Assembly: GCA_943737045.1 (NCBI GenBank)
Contig: CALSFV010000279.1
Span: forward strand, 62,001 to 126,000
DNA: 64,000 nt
From: Parapristionchus giblindavisi
Lineage: Eukaryota > Nematoda > Chromadorea > Rhabditida > Diplogasteridae
Reading direction: 5' to 3'
Shown: positions 22,419 to 35,100 of the stretch, one piece after another
Numbering within the stretch: the first letter of the stretch is position 1
Layout of the letters: every line of letters begins with the position of its first letter
Made by a program: the position numbers and the translations under genes
The notes under the pieces: model-generated
Database searches by the model: none
Seen by the model: the letters and a program-made list of their open reading frames with translations, nothing else
Told to the model about the DNA's origin: nothing

Positions 22419-25400
22419 ATGGAGTATGATGATGCCCGAGAGCAGATTCTTATCAGACCTCACTTCCATGGAACGATGGGGGTGAGATTAGTTTTTTTGT
22501 TTATTTTTCATCATTTACCCTATTTTTGAAAAAAATCAATATATTTTAGTTCATGACAATTCTCACTTTGATTTTGTACACGATAGAGATTCGAGTTCTT
22601 ATTCAAGGGCAGAAGAAAGCCCCTTATAATTCCATGTTCTTTTTGCTTTGGAAAGCTCAGGTACGCGAACAATTCGAACAGTTTGACGTTTTGCAAGGAA
22701 AAGGGTAACAATTTGAAAAAAAAACTGGTTCTAAAGGGATTGAGGGATGTCCCTCGCTAAGATATTAAGCGTATAAAAATCACTTGTTTTATTTGTAGAA
22801 GAGACTTTCTTGTTTTTCATTGTTCAGAAACTATGCCGATCTCTTTTATATATCAAGTAGCGAGCGGCGAAGGTCAGCCGGGTTAGGTATGAGGGAGCGG
22901 AGAGACAATCGAGAGGCGGGGCGAGATCTAGTCTTTGAGCGACTTCCGTTCTTTAGAGTCCGGTGTCTTTTTTATGCAAGTATATTTTATACGCACAATA
23001 GCGATATCGGTATTGGCTTTGGACACAGTGGCAGATTGGAATCTAAGTGCGAAGTCCTTTAATTATTAAAAAATTGCAGGCTTTCATAGATTGTTTCAGT
23101 CTGTTATTTTATTTTTTCGGCGCTTTTGTGCGTAATTTTCCGATAACATGGCCGTTCTTCTTGGCAACAAATGACACAGTGTTCCCAAAGATATATCATG
23201 TAAGGAGCGTTCACATATTTTTTATATTTATTGATTATTTGATACACCCTTGACATTTGCGACAGAAAATGCAGAAGTTATAGGTTAAATAATACTAATT
23301 ATAATATCATGGACAATTTCCTCCAAAATCGTTTACTTCAGGTGTTTTCGTTCAAAAAATTTCATTCAGGCTGGTCAAGCGTATTCACTCATGAGTGAGG
23401 TATTTGGAGTGACGATAATTTCGATTCATCGCTTCATATCCATTGTGCTAAATGGAACCGCTTTCGAAAAGGTTAGAGGTTAATTTTAAACTCTCCGTTT
23501 TTTTTAAAACAAAAGTGAGAGAACATAGATAGAGCGGAGAGTTTCAAAATAGCTCGGGGTATGCCTTTACAGTTTGCCATTTTCCTCTGAAGTTGTCAAC
23601 GAAGCATGAAATGTTTGTGAATTCATCTATGTCTAGGAAATATTTATCTTATTTTTTTGGTAGATCAATCAATCAATTGATTTTGTCTATTTCAGTGTAT
23701 CAATGGTGCGCCTCGTTGGCTCGTTTTGTTCATTCACATTACCATATCATTTCCATTAATTGTCTGGATCAACCTAAGCCCTAACTATACAGCATTGTTG
23801 GTTTTTTATCGTTATTGTTGCATAAGTTTCTTTACAAAATTACATAAGAACATATTTATCCGCCACCTAAGGCACAAGCGTCGGATCAGCCATTTATACG
23901 CACAGAGATTAAATTTGCCCGAGTAACGTTAGTTGGCGAGTGATTTGCCCGTATTCTGGCGAATGTTAGCCTGTATATGTGTAATTCGCTTGTTTTTGGG
24001 CTACCATTTGCCCGAATGTGGGAAAATCGTGTACACAAATATTGTAAGTTGGCAAATCTATTAGAGGGGAAAAGGAATATCATTACGTTGCGGAGGTGAA
24101 TTCGATCGGGGATGAAAACACGAGGCATTCTAAGCCGGACGACTATGTAGATGATATGACGTGAAAACAACCCTAGGGGGAGAAAGTGTCCGTCGAGGGA
24201 GAAATACCACTCGTATACCAGATACCAAGGTTTTGAAAAGAAACTTTTACATCAACCTACTAATTAAAGGTGGTGTCCCACGAATATTTTCGTGAACAAA
24301 CTGTGAATACAGAAAGGTAGCAAAAGTAATTCTACGTACAGTACACTATTTATTTTGTGCTGATTTAGTCTATTGATCGCTAGAAACATTAATGAACCAT
24401 CAGGTCCGGTTCAGGGAAGGGCGCGCTTTTTGAAAATTGAGGAAATTCGGCAATAGGTTTCGAACTTGCGTCATACGGGTAACGAGTCTGAACGTTTACC
24501 ACTGCGCTATGGGATAGATGAGAGGCTGTGCTAACTGTTCGCATATCACTTTGCATTCGCATAAGAGGGGTGTAGTGATTTATCTGAACATTCGCGGGCC
24601 ACCATCTTTAAATGCAAAAAAGTGACTATTGTCAGTATAAAATATACTTGCGTAATTGCGTTGCTATCGTCGGATCGTCTGGCTACTTTCGTACCAAGTA
24701 AACAACTCTATTTCATACGGTCAATAGCGAAATTAGTGTATTTTGATAACATTTCTAAAATAATGGAAAAAATATTGAGGTTCGTCTTCAATCGATTGAT
24801 TCCCGTGGTAACCATAAGAACTCTAAATGCAGACTTTGTGGTGCGTAAGACTCAAACTATATCGTGATGTGTGTGTTATTTGTGATCGTATCATGCACAA
24901 GCGAAAGTAAAATAATGGTAAATAATGAGATAAGTTCATTAAATTTTGGCATTCAGAACAAAACAACAACGATTTCTTAAACATACATATTTGCGAGTTT
25001 GCTTCTCATGATCTTGGCAAGTAATGAGGAGCAACTTATTTTAAATTATTTTGAACCCTCCCGAGAATAAAAAAAAAAGAAAAATCAGAAACAACTCTAC
25101 ACCGCTCTTATTATTTTTGCATTATTTTTTTAAAAACCTTGGGACACATACAAATTACCGTATTTAATATTTTTAGTTTCTATTTATAACGTGCATGCTA
25201 TTTAAATTTTCAGGTTTATTCGTCTATTATAAAGATAATCTTCCAGGAGTTCTTATCAATGGGGCCTATCGCAGGGACTTGCACAATCTTGTCGTTCCTC
25301 TGTTATATTGCAATATTTATCAAGATTTTCATCCTGAAAAGGTGTTCTTGCTCGATCTTTAAGTTCAAATAAAGTCCTTTTGTTTACAGAAAGTTGACGA

Positions 25401-25853
25401 ACAAAGTGGACAAGGACTCTACATTTTTGGGTTTATTTTTTTCAACTTTATTTTAACTGATAAAGGCACCGGCTAATTTGATTCTATTGCTCTGACACGC
25501 TCTATCGTAGACAAGGAAAGCGGGAGAGTGTCGCCAGAGCGGAGAGTCTAAAAATAGCTCGGTGCGTTCAACTCTCCAAGTTTCAGCATTTGCTCTATTC
25601 TGTACTCTCGCAGTACAGTTTACGTATACCGTTGCCCAGACTCTTCTAGCTATGGATAGATCGGTACATTTTCAGTGATTAATCGATGAAATTTAATCGA
25701 AACAATGTACAATTTCAGAAACAAGAATTTGCCGCGCTTCTCAGCTCGTTCTTCTTTCTACCATAGTTTTTGATGTCTCTTACGAATCCTTGGGTATTCA
25801 TCAATTTTTATTGCTTTGTAGATTTCAGTTTAGCAATTTTCAGTGCAGTTTAA
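22419..25853 (+). CDS. srg-like serpentine chemoreceptor, probable pseudogene (in-frame TAG)
   Basis: Exons 22419-22481, 22550-22660, 23080-23199, 23370-23471, 23696-23800, 25214-25341, 25390-25430, 25614-25663 and 25719-25853 join in matching phase. The protein has the layout of nematode Srg/Srv receptors: TM1 FMTILTLILYTIEIRVL, then YNSMFFLLWKAQ, TM2 AFIDCFSLLFYFFGAFV, TM3 ending GVTIISIHRFISIV, TM4 WLVLFIHITISFPLIVW, TM5 GTCTILSFLCYIAIFIKIF, TM6 around FLVQFTYTVAQTLLAM and TM7 FLMSLTNPWVFINFY. The family call rests on this layout and on the IHRFISIV motif. In the last exon a TAG at 25764-25766 interrupts TM7 after SSFFFLP, and the frame stays open for another 28 codons to TAA. The 1.4-kb intron between TM4 and TM5 has a weak GTTTTT donor and may hide a short exon. 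Confidence 0.75.
24448..24516 (-). pseudogene. tRNA-like sequence 6 (degenerate)
   Basis: The minus strand carries an exact A box (TAGCGCAGTGG) and a damaged B box (AGTTCGAAACC). The stems are incomplete. It lies in the long intron of the chemoreceptor gene, antisense to it. Confidence 0.4.
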
Positions 25854-26021
25854 TGAACAAATCGTTCCGTTGTCGGATTTTCAATCGTATTTCGCTGGGA
25901 AGAATTTCGACGTCCACTGCTCTTTCGAATAACAAGAAATAGTAATACCATTTGCTGAATAATTGTTTTGTATCAAAGTAATCTCTCTGTAAGAAATAAT
26001 AAATAATTTCAATAATACACT

Positions 26022-26079
26022 ACAGCCCTGCAGAATCTCCTTTCGTGCATGTGATCCCGGGGATCCCCGGGATCCCCCC
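26022..26079. repeat. GATCCCGGGGATCCCCGGG block, copy 1
   Basis: A block of about 58 bp combining AGAATCTCCTTTCGTGCATG with a self-complementary GATCCCGGGGATCCCCGGGA recurs inverted at 44165-44223 with only a few changes. It is far more GC-rich than its surroundings. Confidence 0.7.
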
Positions 26080-26458
26080 GTGCTCCTCGAATTTTTGTGC
26101 CGTGAATATTGAATATCAGGTGTGACAATTGTTGCTATTGTTTTCCTCTTTACTTGAACTATTTTATCAAGAAAAGTTTGGAATTTTTGACTGCTTGTCA
26201 ATTAAATTATGCTAAGAAATAGAAATGCCGAAAAAAGTCACTTTGAGATTAATAAAGCCGAACGTGCGCGAGTTCCACAAGATTTTCGCGCGGCATTTGC
26301 TAAAAAGTAATAATTTCAATATCTGTTCTCGGGCTACGTAATTGATGGAATTCCAAACTTTTCTTGATAAAATAGTTCAAGTAAAGAGAAAAAGAATAGT
26401 AACAATTGTCACACCTGATATTCAATATTCACAGCACAAAAATTCGAGGAGCACGGGG
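26075..26458. mobile_element. Inverted-repeat element with GC-rich adjoining block
   Basis: The arms CGAATTTTTGTGCCGTGAAT to CAAGAAAAGTTTGG (26089-26183) and their reverse complement (26354-26452) surround a 170-bp centre. On its left side lies a GC palindrome, CCCGGGGATCCCCGGGATCC (26055-26079). Confidence 0.65.
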
Positions 26459-26599
26459 GCACAATGTTATTTTTCCAAAGAAAAGTTCTGTTAGCGCTCA
26501 TCATGTGTGTTTTACTAATTAATTTTGGTGTGGTTCCACCATTTACACCATAGGCGCACCCGCCGCACCAATTTCACGCGGTGGTGGATCGGAGGCTAG

Positions 26600-27140
26600 T
26601 TTTTTTGCTTAACTTTAGTTTTCAATTGATTTTATTGATTCTTTTTGCGATTATGTCATTCCATTGATCATCTTTCGTATCACTAAGCGCATAACATCTG
26701 AAATCGCGCAAGGAAAGCAGTGAAAACTGTGTTTTATTTAAGTCTGTTTCTAGGAATTTTGTTTTTTGCTCTCTCTAGCGCGTATACGTTATACTATTTG
26801 CTCTATTCCATTCTTCGATGTACTCTTAACATCTTTATGATGCTCGCTCATAAATTGCTCGTTGTTTGGCGCCGATTCTCCTTTACTACGATTCTGTTTT
26901 CTCGTCGCTGTAGTTCCAACTCCATTTTTGCTATTTTTAGTTCTATTTCAACCTTATTATTTGTGCATGTTATATTTATTGCTTGAAAACTCGCTCTTAT
27001 TTTCTTGCTCTATGCGCTATTTCCATGTCTCGTTCGCTCTCAGCGCCCAAAACATTAAAAGTGCGAGTGGGAAATTGCCGTCTGTTTTGTTTCGTCATTT
27101 TGTTTGCTAAACTTTTATTTAGCTATGTTTTATTATTTGC
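26600..27140. other. T-rich sequence, no supported gene
   Basis: Several overlapping open frames encode hydrophobic, phenylalanine-rich peptides, as expected for T-rich DNA. No splice-consistent gene was built. Confidence 0.4.
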
Positions 27141-27141
27141 A

Positions 27142-27285
27142 GTATGGTCGGCGCACTGCGGACAGCCATCGCCCATATATCGGGCGGTCGGTGCGTGGCG
27201 CGTCCTAGAGCGCATCCACTCTCACGGTTCCCTCCTGCACTTGCGTCATCAGCAGTACCGGCACTACTTGCGCTACCACAACAGG
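27142..27285 (+). CDS. Possible first exon, mitochondrial-targeting-like
   Basis: TTATTTGCAG is followed by T-ATG and 47 codons ending CAG|GTTGGT. The N-terminus MVGALRTAIAHISGGRCVAR is rich in arginine, serine and alanine with no acidic residues, as in a mitochondrial presequence, and GC is locally high. The acceptor just before the ATG would suit trans-splicing. A rival frame through the same bases (HCGQPSPIYRAVGAWRVLER) joins in phase with a block at 27815-27902 that then stops. Neither protein is recognised and the donor is weak. Confidence 0.25.
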
Positions 27286-28052
27286 TTGGTGCTGTTTAGA
27301 ATTATTTATTTATTTATTTATTTTTATGATGTTGTGATCAAAAGAAACAAAAAATGGCGAGAGAGTGTGCAATTCGAGAATAGTTTTCTCTGGTTTTCCT
27401 TTGGTGTGCCTATTGATAAGAATTTAAATAGCATTTGATATATTGGAAGTTTTAGTGCATTGTTTTATTATGATCGTTCGTTTAAATGCAAATTTTTATT
27501 ATGAGTTGCTTGTTGAGATGTGGCACGCTGTGCAGTACATGGCCAGTGATACTCCCGGCGCTCTTGGGTACGGCGGAGGAGTAGTGAGATGTTTATTGCC
27601 ATAACGAAAGGTGTAATTGATACGACTGAGCAATGATAGCCCAAACATACCCTTCCAAAATGCGGCAAGACTTATGAATCAGCCTAATACTTTTACATGT
27701 ACATGCTTAATTTGAGATCTGAATAGGATGAAATGATTGAATAATCCATTATATTGTTTTGTAAAACTGATCTTTGATCTATATTCTTTTATCTTGTGAT
27801 CTTTGATCTTTGCAGCTGCCCGTATCTGAGATACACTGTGGGAGACGCTGACAACATCGGGCGACAAAATGGCCAAACTGTTTGCGGCGTGGATCACGAT
27901 GAATAAGGAGAAGGAGGTTATTTATTATAAGATCCATCTTTGAAATGCTCTAGTTCGACTTTTCCGTATGGGGATGATGCCGGTACGAACTGTAACTCGT
28001 GAATGAAAACTATCGCCATTGTAACTTTTTGAGGGGGGGGGGAAGATGTGAG

Positions 28053-28560
28053 AGCAACGAAATATTTTTTTCCTACTTATTCGTGGTCATAATTAATTAT
28101 AAAAACAAGAACTGCACTCGAAACTGCCTCCAAGTAGTCATTTCAGATTTAGAAAGGTAAACAAGTGGTCAGATCTTGTATTTGATAAGATGTGACATCC
28201 GTGAAATATTTTTTTCCTACTTATTCGTGCTCTTAATTAATGATAAAAACAAGAACTGTGCGTAAATGTGCCTCCAAGTAGTAATTTCAGATATTCAAAT
28301 ACTTGTGCTTCTGAGAATGTTGATAGGCACATTTATCAATGAATAGTGTTGAATTTACATTTTAAAAATCCATTATTCTCTTAATCATCATATGTGAAGT
28401 AATGAAACAAACTGAAATCGGGGATGTGCCTACCAACATTCTCAAAAAATTGAATATAAGAAATTGCTTGTTGGAGGCATATTTACTCACATTCTTTTAC
28501 TTTGATAATTATTTATGAGCACGAATAAGTAGAAAAATATATATTTCAATAACACATCTT
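28053..28560. repeat. Direct and inverted repeats, TTCCTACTTATTCGTG unit
   Basis: GAAATATTTTTTTCCTACTT with AATGCCTCCAAGTAGT-like sequence occurs twice in tandem (28058-28150 and 28202-28290) and once inverted near 28470-28550 (ATTTATGAGCACGAATAAGT). It resembles the arms of a decayed foldback. No gene is seen. Confidence 0.5.
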
Positions 28561-29585
28561 TTCAAATGTCAGCTCTGATCAGTTTTGTGGCTTTAAATGA
28601 CCGTATTAGTTCAAATAGTTTTTATTCTATTTTATTTTTTGTACTTGGAAATAAACTTCATCATCTTCTTCAACGACAAGTAGAAGAATTATCGATCGAC
28701 CGTTGGTGCACATTTCTCAATAACCAACTTTACTGTCCAATTTACAGTTCAAAAATTGATAGCCCTCTTAGTGATCATATTTGACGTAAAGAAGGATAAG
28801 TAAATCACAGTTTTAATGCTATTATCAGTAATTATCATTGTACAACTCTAGCAACTCTTCTAGCTTTCTTCCTTCTTCTCCCTTTTTACCTTTTATAGCA
28901 CGGTGTGACACACCTACCGGAGAAAAGAGTGGGCGGAAGTTTAAACTTTTAGCGCATACCGTATACAGAAAACCAAAAGCGTAGTTCGTGATCACGAAGG
29001 CATTTCCGTATAAGAAAAAATACAGATTTGAAAAAATTTGCGCCATTCCTGAATCATGAAAAAGAACAATCTTACAGTAATTAGTAAGTATTGAAAAATC
29101 CTGATTAATGCCTGAATTCTGCAGGAATTGTTGTTGGGTCTCACAGCGAATAGAAAGAAAAAGCGAGAGCGCAGACATGTCAGACACTTTTTGTCTGCTA
29201 ATTCTGTCGCCGATCGATTTCTCTTGTTGTGTCATACCGTGTATTTCGCAATTCTTTATATTCTTTCAATTCAATAGTCCTTCATATGCACGAACACAAA
29301 CCTTTATTACAGCTCATGATAAATCTATATCACATCAGTTCACAATAAAACTATTTCAATTTTAATCTTTATCACATTAATTTTTTAAAAAATCAATTCT
29401 CTATTTCTTTCTCCACTTGTCTCGTCCCTTTCGTGCACTTGATCATCCTGAAAAAAAAAACTACTGTAGGGGAAAACGAGCTTTCGTAAACCACCCTATT
29501 AAATAACATGCTAACAATAAGCTGCCGAAAAATACTCTGAGCATTAGTTTATTTGCCCTACGCCTACATTTGCCTTACGTGCCTA
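28561..29585. other. No firmly supported gene
   Basis: On the minus strand an open stretch ending at about 28825 reads GKKGEEGRKLEELLELYNDN, which looks like a real C-terminus, but no acceptor in matching phase or upstream exon was found. The remainder is AT-rich. Confidence 0.3.
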
Positions 29586-29589
29586 CTAC

Positions 29590-30293
29590 GGTGGCGAGAA
29601 CCAGTCACTAGTCACTAATTATTATCTCTCTCCAACTAGTGCGCAATCTTTTCCACTCTCTCTGATACTCTTCTGTCGCCTGTGGCAGCCGTGCGTTGGG
29701 GTCACGGTTGAGTAGAAATATTACTCTTTTTCTACTCTTTGTTTTTTTTCTCGGCTCTAAGTAATCAAAATATGCAAATCTATATAATTTTGGAATCTAC
29801 AAATCAAGGGCTATTCTACAAGCCTAAAATTGACTGCAAAAGGACAATTTTAAATTTCTTCAATTTTTCAAGTCATGCATTGTAGTAAATATTTTATTAA
29901 AGTAATTCGAATAACAATGAAAAATAAAAAAAAGAAAATATAAAAATATTGATAAAGGAAATAAATTATATTATCGTCCGATTCCGATCCGATTTGAAAG
30001 AATGCATACACGAAAAATTGAAAAAAAGTGTTCTTTGACAGTCAATTGCAGACTTGGTAAATAGCTCTTAGCTTGTAGATTTCAAACATATTCAGATTTA
30101 CAAATTTCGAATACTTATAGCCGAGAAATCCCAAAAGGAGTAGAAAAAGAGTAGCTGAAAATAAGTAACTAATGTTGCGATGATCTCATCACTACTAACC
30201 GTCGCGCGAGAGGTCGTAAATGTGCCTTTCTCGGTTGTGTAGAGAGAGACTGTTACTAGGGCTAGTAAGTAGTGACTGGTTCTCGCCACCCTA
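29590..30293. mobile_element. GGTGGCGAGAACC-family inverted-repeat element
   Basis: The left terminus GGTGGCGAGAACCAGTCACT (29590) faces the right terminus ACTGGTTCTCGCCACC (to about 30289). A CTA trinucleotide flanks both sides. The left part matches the fragment at 8709. The interior is AT-rich with no transposase. Confidence 0.6.
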
Positions 30294-30347
30294 GTGCCTA
30301 CGCCGTAACCTCCGCCGTAAGGACAGAGGAGGTTACGGCGTAGGCAC
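30294..30347. repeat. GC-rich hairpin
   Basis: Arms TGCCTACGCCGTAACCTC and GAGGTTACGGCGTAGGCA flank a short loop. It lies directly beside the MITE's right end, and TGCCTAC also precedes the MITE's left end. Confidence 0.7.
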
Positions 30348-32103
30348 GCAAGGCAAATGTAACGATACGTAACGAATGGTAGGACACTCATAGACTTAAT
30401 TATACTGCAGCGGTATTACTTATTTATACCGTATTTAAAGTGCATGCATACTAATTCTTGTGCATCTATTAATAATATTAATTTAAATATATAGTTTTCT
30501 TTCGTCTCATTTTGGACACCACTCCTTCGCACCATTCATTCAGAGATCAAAAGAAACCGAAATACGACTCCCCTGAATTTTGCCAATCAAGGATATTTCG
30601 AAAAAAAAGGAAAAAAAATAAACAATATTTGCTCTTTCGAAAATATCAATGCACTAAAGTTTACTATTGATATATTGAAACGGAAGAATTGCAAATTTGT
30701 TTCGGGGAAGTATCTGCAAAAATTTATTTCGAGAAAGTATCGAAAAAGCGAAAACTAAAAATGCACATCTCTGCTGCCAATAGGGCAAATATTGATAAGA
30801 GGTTTACCACAATTTGTTTGCTTATTCGTTCGGGTTTTTGACCACTTTTCTATGTTTATGTCACTCCTATCTTGTCGTAAAAACGTTATCACGTTATTTA
30901 CGTGAAAATAAGCGAATAATAAGCGATTTTTGACAAATCTGACCAGTTTTAAAATTTTTGGTGAAATCTGACCAGTTGGCGGAGCCAAAAATTGTTGGTC
31001 GAAGCATAATGTATGATTCACCGGCAAAACTTTTGAGACGACAACCGGCGAGAGAATTCTTGCTGCAGTGTCTGCTATTGTGTGATTCTATTTCTCGTCT
31101 ATTTTTCACACCTCCCTCTTTTTACTCTCCGTGTATCGGCAATGGGAAATCGATATCTAGATGTTTGTTCCCGTGAAATACACAGTAGAAGGGGTATATA
31201 TAGTGCCATTGAACTGCTCGGCATACCCCAGACAGGTTTGGAGGAGAGTTGAACTGTGAGTGGCATTGAATAGCGCTTACTCGGTTGCAGTCTTTACCAA
31301 GTTAGCTCATATGTCCTCATAAGTCTAGTCGTCATTGCTAAGTTATAAGTTAAGGCTTAGGTTTAGTCATAAGGAATAAGTTAAGTACTGTTAATTAAGC
31401 AAAGTTAAATTAAGTCATGTTAACGTAAAATAAGTTACGTGAGGGTAACATAAGTTAACTTTGGTGACATTCGTCATGTTATCGATTACTGTAACATAGC
31501 ATAGCACACCACCGATTACGATAACACCACCCAACGTACAACAAGGATAAGGAACATGTGTGTGAACTACCGTAACTTAGCGTTACCCAGTTTTATTTGT
31601 CAGAACTAATGCGATCGGTCGGATTTAAGTAAACATTGTTGTAGTAAGCTATGTGAGTTATATGATTATAACCCTGTTTTAGTCTGCTTCATCCGAAGAT
31701 GTTGAGCGTCAAAGAGCCTGTGGCGCCCCTCTTGCACTGTTGTTATTGCCTTCATCCATCCTATATACACTAGACTAGAGAGGGGGTCCCTCGAGTATCC
31801 TGTGGATGTTTCAGATTCAGTTCCCGCGTGTCCTCCCAGCTAGAATGCTGCGCAGTTTTCGCCCCTGACACAATTCACTATCGCAGAGTTTGGCACGGGG
31901 GGAGGCTGTGCGCAACTTGGGGAAATTGAAGGCAATGCTTTGCTCATTGCTATTTTTGGCAGAAAATGTTCCAGTTTTTGCGAGACAAGGCTATGCGCAA
32001 GACCCCGATGGGAAGGCTGGGATGGGATGGGGATATGCTTAACTTGATCTGAATAATGATATTCCAGTAGAATAAAATGATCCTAATCATCGATTGATTA
32101 CAG
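30348..32103. promoter_or_regulatory. Intergenic region upstream of the 32110 gene, TATA-like element
   Basis: GGGGTATATATAGTGCC at about 31190 is the clearest TATA-like sequence in the window. From 31300 to 31600 the sequence is rich in AAGTTA/GTTAAG phrases. TTGATTACAG at 32094-32103 immediately precedes AACGTGATG and could be a trans-splice or ordinary acceptor. No gene was found here; promoter function is inference. Confidence 0.25.
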
Positions 32104-32109
32104 AACGTG

Positions 32110-35100
32110 ATGAATCTAATCGATAACGATATGAGAGAGAATACTGCACCGATGGTTTCATCAACTATAGGAGAAATAGAAGGAATTGATCCTGATATTC
32201 TACTTAATATGAGTGTTAACTCACAAGGTATTATTTATTTATTTACTATTGCATTATCATTATTATTGAACGTTCTTTTGTATCACACATGGGCGGCGCT
32301 GGAAAGTAAAATCGGTGGGTCGGAGGAAAATATGGGGCATGTAAAATTAATAATTTCACTTCGCGGATCACTTTTTGAGCGATTTTGGGGAAAATCGGGT
32401 GGGTCTTGCCGCTAGCGGCAATGCCGCCCATGTCAAATAAAGAATACAAAATCTTATTAAAATCACTGAATTGATGTTTACCTTAAGTCTACTTCAAGTG
32501 AAAGAACATTTGATGAAATGCATTATTGTGCACACATCACTTTAAGTAGACTTAGTGTGCTTCAAGTGAAAAGATAAATGCAGTTTAAGTTTTAAATATC
32601 ACAGTTTTGTGTGTTATGTGGTGAATCAATATGGTATATTGTATAATTTATCATTGGCGTACGATACTCATGTAGTATTGATTGTCTAATGCATCTCTAA
32701 TAGATCCGGGCAATGACTTCTTCGATATGATGAACGATGATGTACAACATAAGCAGACTGAAGCTGGTAGCTCAGGTGAGCGATTTTGTGGTATTGATTA
32801 TTACGTATGATGATGAAATGATTTCACCATTCTTGATATGCGAGGTGCGATCGTAAAAATAGGTTTATTCTCAGGTAGACTGTTTCTATTAGTCCATTTT
32901 TTGTGAGGAATTAACAATTATCGATGAACCTTTTAAGCCATTAACCACGTTGCTTGCATATCACTCCGAGGAATTAGCTAATTTTGCATGACCCATAAAA
33001 ATTTCGTAAAAATGTCATAACTCAGTCTGTAGTTGAGCTACGGGCATCCGATTCAAGAAGTATTATCACATGGTCAGAGGGCACCATGCCAATTTCTGAA
33101 GGATTCCGCTCATACATGGGCGAGGTACCTGAAGCTCGATTCTACAGGGGGCATCCGAACGAAAAGTGGTTAATTTTACAGGGGGTCTTCACTCTTTTTT
33201 TTTTCAAAAATTTCACCTTTTGATAAACGTCATTTTTTACAAGGGGCATTCCACAAATTTTCGAAAAGCCCTAATTTTACAGGGGCACCCATGTCGGCGC
33301 CCATGCATGATTCCGCTGCTTGAAAAGAAAATTCGAAAAAATTCCATACCATATTTTGGGCATACGGTATTAACCAGCCGGTTTTTCTAAAAATCTAAAA
33401 AATTGGTATGATGTGCCTAAACATCTAACTCACACATCTACAAAGTGGCGAGGTTACAGGATTTCAATTACGGCTTTGCCCATAAAAAATACCATTGACA
33501 GTCAAAGTGGACGGAACCTAATTTCGTTCGCTATGGAGAATGGTAACGGGTCAATAACACAGTATTTTATATTAACTAAGATCGGATCGGATTTTGCGCC
33601 AAGTGTTTAATAAGTATATACTACAAGTATCATTAATTTCTTTCCACTATTGAAAATTCAACCCTTTTCATCTGTCTTTTTTCTCACAAAATTTCTCTTT
33701 GACTGTCAATGGTATTTTTATGTGCAAAGTCATAATTGAACTCCTGTAAGCTCCCCACTTTGTAGTTGTGTTAGGTAGATGTTTATGCACGTCATGGCAT
33801 ATATTTAGATTTTTAGAAAAACCGGCTGTGAACTGCCGTAAGACCAACATATTGTACGTGATTTTTTTCGAATTTTCTTTTCAAGGGCCGGAAACTTTGA
33901 AATTTTTATTTGAATTTTTAAAGGAAATTTTGGTTGGTCAGGCGAAATTATGTACCTCTTTCTTTATTGCGGTATGCAATTAACGTGGTTAATGGCATAA
34001 AATGTTCACCGATATTTGTTCGTTAATCACAGAAAAATAGGACTAACAGAAAAAATCTACCTGAGAATGAACCTATTTTTGGAGCCCACCACCGCATTTT
34101 AAGTATAATGAAATCATTTCATCACTGTAGGTAATAATCGATACATCATACTTTTCTCCAACGTTCATACTACAGGGTGGGGATTATTTACATAGATTTT
34201 CAAACCCTTACAGTGTGAGGATTGACCCAATATATACGGCTCATTTTCAGGGTCTACCCACTATATAACGCTCATTTTTTATGTGAAATACTACTATTTA
34301 AGCGAAAAATAACGATTTTTCTAAATCGACCCACTATATAAAAATAATTCGGTGAGGGCATCGAAAATGTATGATTAATTATTGACACACTGTAAAAATA
34401 CGGAATATCTTTTTTTAAAGAGTTCCGATCAAATATTTACCAGATAACCTTCAATCATCTAGGAATACAGTAAAGCAATCATTGCCCGATTCTGCCTCCA
34501 TTAGGCTTGATGACGTCCTTGAGACGAGAGGGGTGCGCCTCTCTAATTGCACGCTGTAGGGCAGAGCCTCATGATCGTGTTCTCCGATGAGAAGCTGTTC
34601 ATCGTTCAAGCCACCTATAACCCCCAGAGTCACCGAGTGCTTGGTCGGATTGTCCATACCATCTCCAAACCCCTAAAAACTAATGGTTTTGGCAGGGATT
34701 TTCGGAAAGTTTTGTGAATCCGGGCGCCAAGATCAACAAGAAGTGGCTAGGGAAGATAGTCAAGGACGCATAGCTCCCCTGGATCCGTTTCCACTTCGGA
34801 AACTGCTCTTGGACATCCGATCTGGACGGAACGCCAGTTTATGAGGCAAAGATTGTCAAGGCGTGGTGAAAGGAGCAGTTTTACGAATTCATCCGAGGAG
34901 ATTATTGGTTGCCTCCTAGCCCGATCTCAGCCCCAGGTATACAGTATCGGCCAAAAGTCATGGGACACTTTTTCATTATTTTATAACTTTTGATCCTGGA
35001 AAGCAATCAAGCTGATCTTTTGAGTCAATGTAGAGAATTTATAAAGGATTATTACTATGATGTGTTGGTGTAATTAACTTAGTTAATATTTGCGTAGTGA

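Noticed and set aside
22820..23062. Open frame NYADLFYISSS... as an extra chemoreceptor exon
   Set aside because: The flanking exons 22550-22660 and 23080-23199 join directly in phase with the expected receptor sequence; this stretch looks like intronic repeat.
26720..26986. 88-residue hydrophobic open frame resembling a membrane protein
   Set aside because: The DNA is T-rich, so phenylalanine/leucine-rich frames are expected; no splice context or conserved motif.
30600..30775. Third hAT-type MITE ending GCACATCTCTGC
   Set aside because: Only one terminus is visible and no 8-bp duplication was found.
31200..31870. Possible solo LTR with TATA box and primer-binding-like TGGCGCC
   Set aside because: No matching second LTR, no target duplication and no TG...CA ends could be fixed.
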